A stretch of 61,497 nt of DNA, taken from SCUD01 sp036824505 (GTDB taxonomy: Bacteria > Pseudomonadota > Gammaproteobacteria > Steroidobacterales > Steroidobacteraceae). A program made the translations under genes and the position numbers. A model generated the notes under the pieces. That model searched no databases. It had not been told where the DNA came from and worked only from the letters and a program-made list of their open reading frames with translations. Below, piece by piece: positions 60,886 to 61,497 of the stretch; position 1 is the stretch's first letter; each line of letters begins with the position of its first letter. Location of the stretch: positions 1 through 61,497 of the forward strand of contig DAITAA010000020.1 in assembly GCA_036824505.1 (NCBI GenBank), read 5' to 3'.

Positions 60886-61037
60886 TCTTCGATCCCCTAT
60901 GTGCGGAAAAACTACAACCGCTGCGCGATTGAATGGCTCAGAATCTACACCCGTTCACAGGTTGTTTGCTACTGTGGCAGGAAAAGAACACTTGTCCGCG
61001 GCTTGCCCGGACAGGTCGAGTGAGGTGTGCGCTTAAA

Positions 61038-61066
61038 TTGACGGGCTGTAAGGGCCTCCGTAAGAT
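61038..61066 (+). promoter_or_regulatory. Strong sigma-70 promoter for the tRNA cluster
   Basis: A -35 TTGACG (61038-61043) and a -10 TAAGAT (61061-61066) are separated by the ideal 17 bases. The following GCGGGCCCGCGCGCG stretch is a very GC-rich discriminator, typical of stable-RNA promoters under stringent control. The first tRNA begins 58 bases downstream. Confidence 0.75.
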
Positions 61067-61124
61067 GCGGGCCCGCGCGCGGGCCGGAAGGCCCTGTGCG
61101 GTAGGCAACCGACAGGCCGTCTGG

Positions 61125-61201
61125 CGGGGCATGGCGCAGTCTGGTAGCGCATCTGCTTTGGGAGCAGAGGGTCGGGGGTTCAAATCCCTCTGCCCCGACC
61201 A
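61125..61201 (+). tRNA. tRNA-Pro (anticodon TGG)
   Basis: Acceptor stem CGGGGCA/TGCCCCG, D-arm GCGCAGTCTGGTAGCGC, anticodon stem TCTGC/GCAGA with loop TTTGGGA (anticodon TGG), T-loop GGTTCAAATCC and encoded CCA. First gene of a four-tRNA cluster. Confidence 0.97.
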
Positions 61202-61231
61202 TTGAACTGGCGGCGCCTCGGGCAGGTTTTG

Positions 61232-61308
61232 GCGCCCGTAGCTCAATCGGATAGAGCACCGGCCTTCTAAGCCGGCGGTTGCAGGTTCGAGTCCTGCCGG
61301 GCGCGCCA
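61232..61308 (+). tRNA. tRNA-Arg (anticodon TCT)
   Basis: Acceptor stem GCGCCCG/CGGGCGC, D-arm GCTCAATCGGATAGAGC, anticodon stem CCGGC/GCCGG with loop CTTCTAA (anticodon TCT), T-loop GGTTCGAGTCC and encoded CCA. It reads the AGA and AGG codons, which are rare in this GC-rich sequence. Confidence 0.97.
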
Positions 61309-61337
61309 TTGAAGGCCGCGGGCAGGCGAGGGACATT

Positions 61338-61414
61338 GGCGGGCGTAGCTCAGCTGGTAGAGCCCCGGATTGTGATTCCGGCCGTCGCGGGTTCGAATCC
61401 CGTCGCTCGCCCCA
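61338..61414 (+). tRNA. tRNA-His (anticodon GTG)
   Basis: The extra 5' G (61338) pairs with C73 as expected for tRNA-His. Acceptor stem GCGGGCG/CGCTCGC has one G-T pair; anticodon stem CCGGA/TCCGG carries loop TTGTGAT (anticodon GTG); T-loop GGTTCGAATCC and encoded CCA follow. Confidence 0.97.
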
Positions 61415-61421
61415 AAGTTTT

Positions 61422-61497
61422 GGGCCATTAGCTCAATTGGTAGAGCTCCGGACTCTTAATCCGTAGGTTGTAGGTTCGAGTCCTACATGGCCCACCA
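61422..61497 (+). tRNA. tRNA-Lys (anticodon CTT)
   Basis: Acceptor stem GGGCCAT/ATGGCCC, D-arm GCTCAATTGGTAGAGC, anticodon loop CTCTTAA (anticodon CTT), T-loop GGTTCGAGTCC and encoded CCA ending on the last base of the window. The outermost anticodon-stem pair is a C27-U43 mismatch (CCGGA against TCCGT). Confidence 0.95.

Overview
The window is one contiguous, high-GC (about 65% by eye), densely coded chromosomal segment from a gammaproteobacterium. Evidence for that class is a complete Mla phospholipid-transport locus, BepA, LpxH, FimV, a FimX-type protein beside parC/parE, EF-P with its ligase EpmA, prmB-aroC and the truA-accD-folC-dedD-cvpA-purF string. The gene content and hairpin repeats fit a deep-branching, poorly cultured lineage near the Xanthomonadales, Steroidobacterales or Woeseiales; this placement is inference. 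No prophage, insertion sequence or CRISPR array was seen. No gene-free stretch exceeds about 250 bases.

Layout. 1-4053: end of map, mlaFEDCB, and convergent mlaA, whose stop codon is shared with mlaB through a CTAG palindrome. 4087-9405: bepA, a PIN-PhoH ATPase, bcp and gcvR on the minus strand, divergent from dapA and a very short lipoprotein sitting where bamC normally is. 9453-15757: tRNA-Ser, an orphan T6SS-type FHA gene (tagH), a DUF1820 gene, purL and a zinc-ribbon hypothetical. 15826-22804: ettA, a histone-deacetylase-like gene, glyA, nrdR, a damaged ribD, nusB and thiL, with ribE, ribBA and ribH missing from their usual place. 22881-28248: a kinase with a cyclic-nucleotide-binding-like domain, folE2, and dxs/ispA/xseB. 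28374-30775: rubrerythrin, a two-cluster Fe-S protein and a DUF3501 protein, apparently one operon. 30860-42960: parE, parC, fimX, efp, fMsr, epmA, psd, sco, prmB, aroC. 43159-53915: fimV, truA, accD, folC, dedD, cvpA, purF, a MOFRL glycerate kinase and a receiver-kinase. 53939-60885: lpxH, a cyclophilin, gltX, cysS and a TonB-dependent receptor. 61125-61497: a Pro-Arg-His-Lys tRNA cluster behind a strong promoter.

How the genes work together. Most of the window is housekeeping: envelope lipid asymmetry and outer-membrane assembly (mla, bepA, lpxH, psd, BamC-like), isoprenoid start-up (dxs, ispA), folate, purine and lysine synthesis, translation (glutamyl- and cysteinyl-tRNA synthetases, EF-P and EpmA, EttA, TruA, tRNAs) and topoisomerase IV. 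Type IV pilus and polarity control is represented by fimX and fimV. Many genes overlap by ATGA, GTGA or TTGA junctions, which suggests translational coupling.

Most worth following up: (i) a 51-bp hairpin repeat inserted in frame inside cysS, with a related element after ettA; (ii) a ribD with a damaged reductase domain beside the apparent loss of three riboflavin genes; (iii) a BamC reduced to its N-terminal flexible segment; (iv) the rubrerythrin/Fe-S/DUF3501 operon with an operator-like palindrome over its promoter; (v) two Ser/Thr kinases of unusual architecture, one with a possible non-canonical start; (vi) an orphan TagH. All calls come from reading the sequence and from family knowledge; no database search was run.
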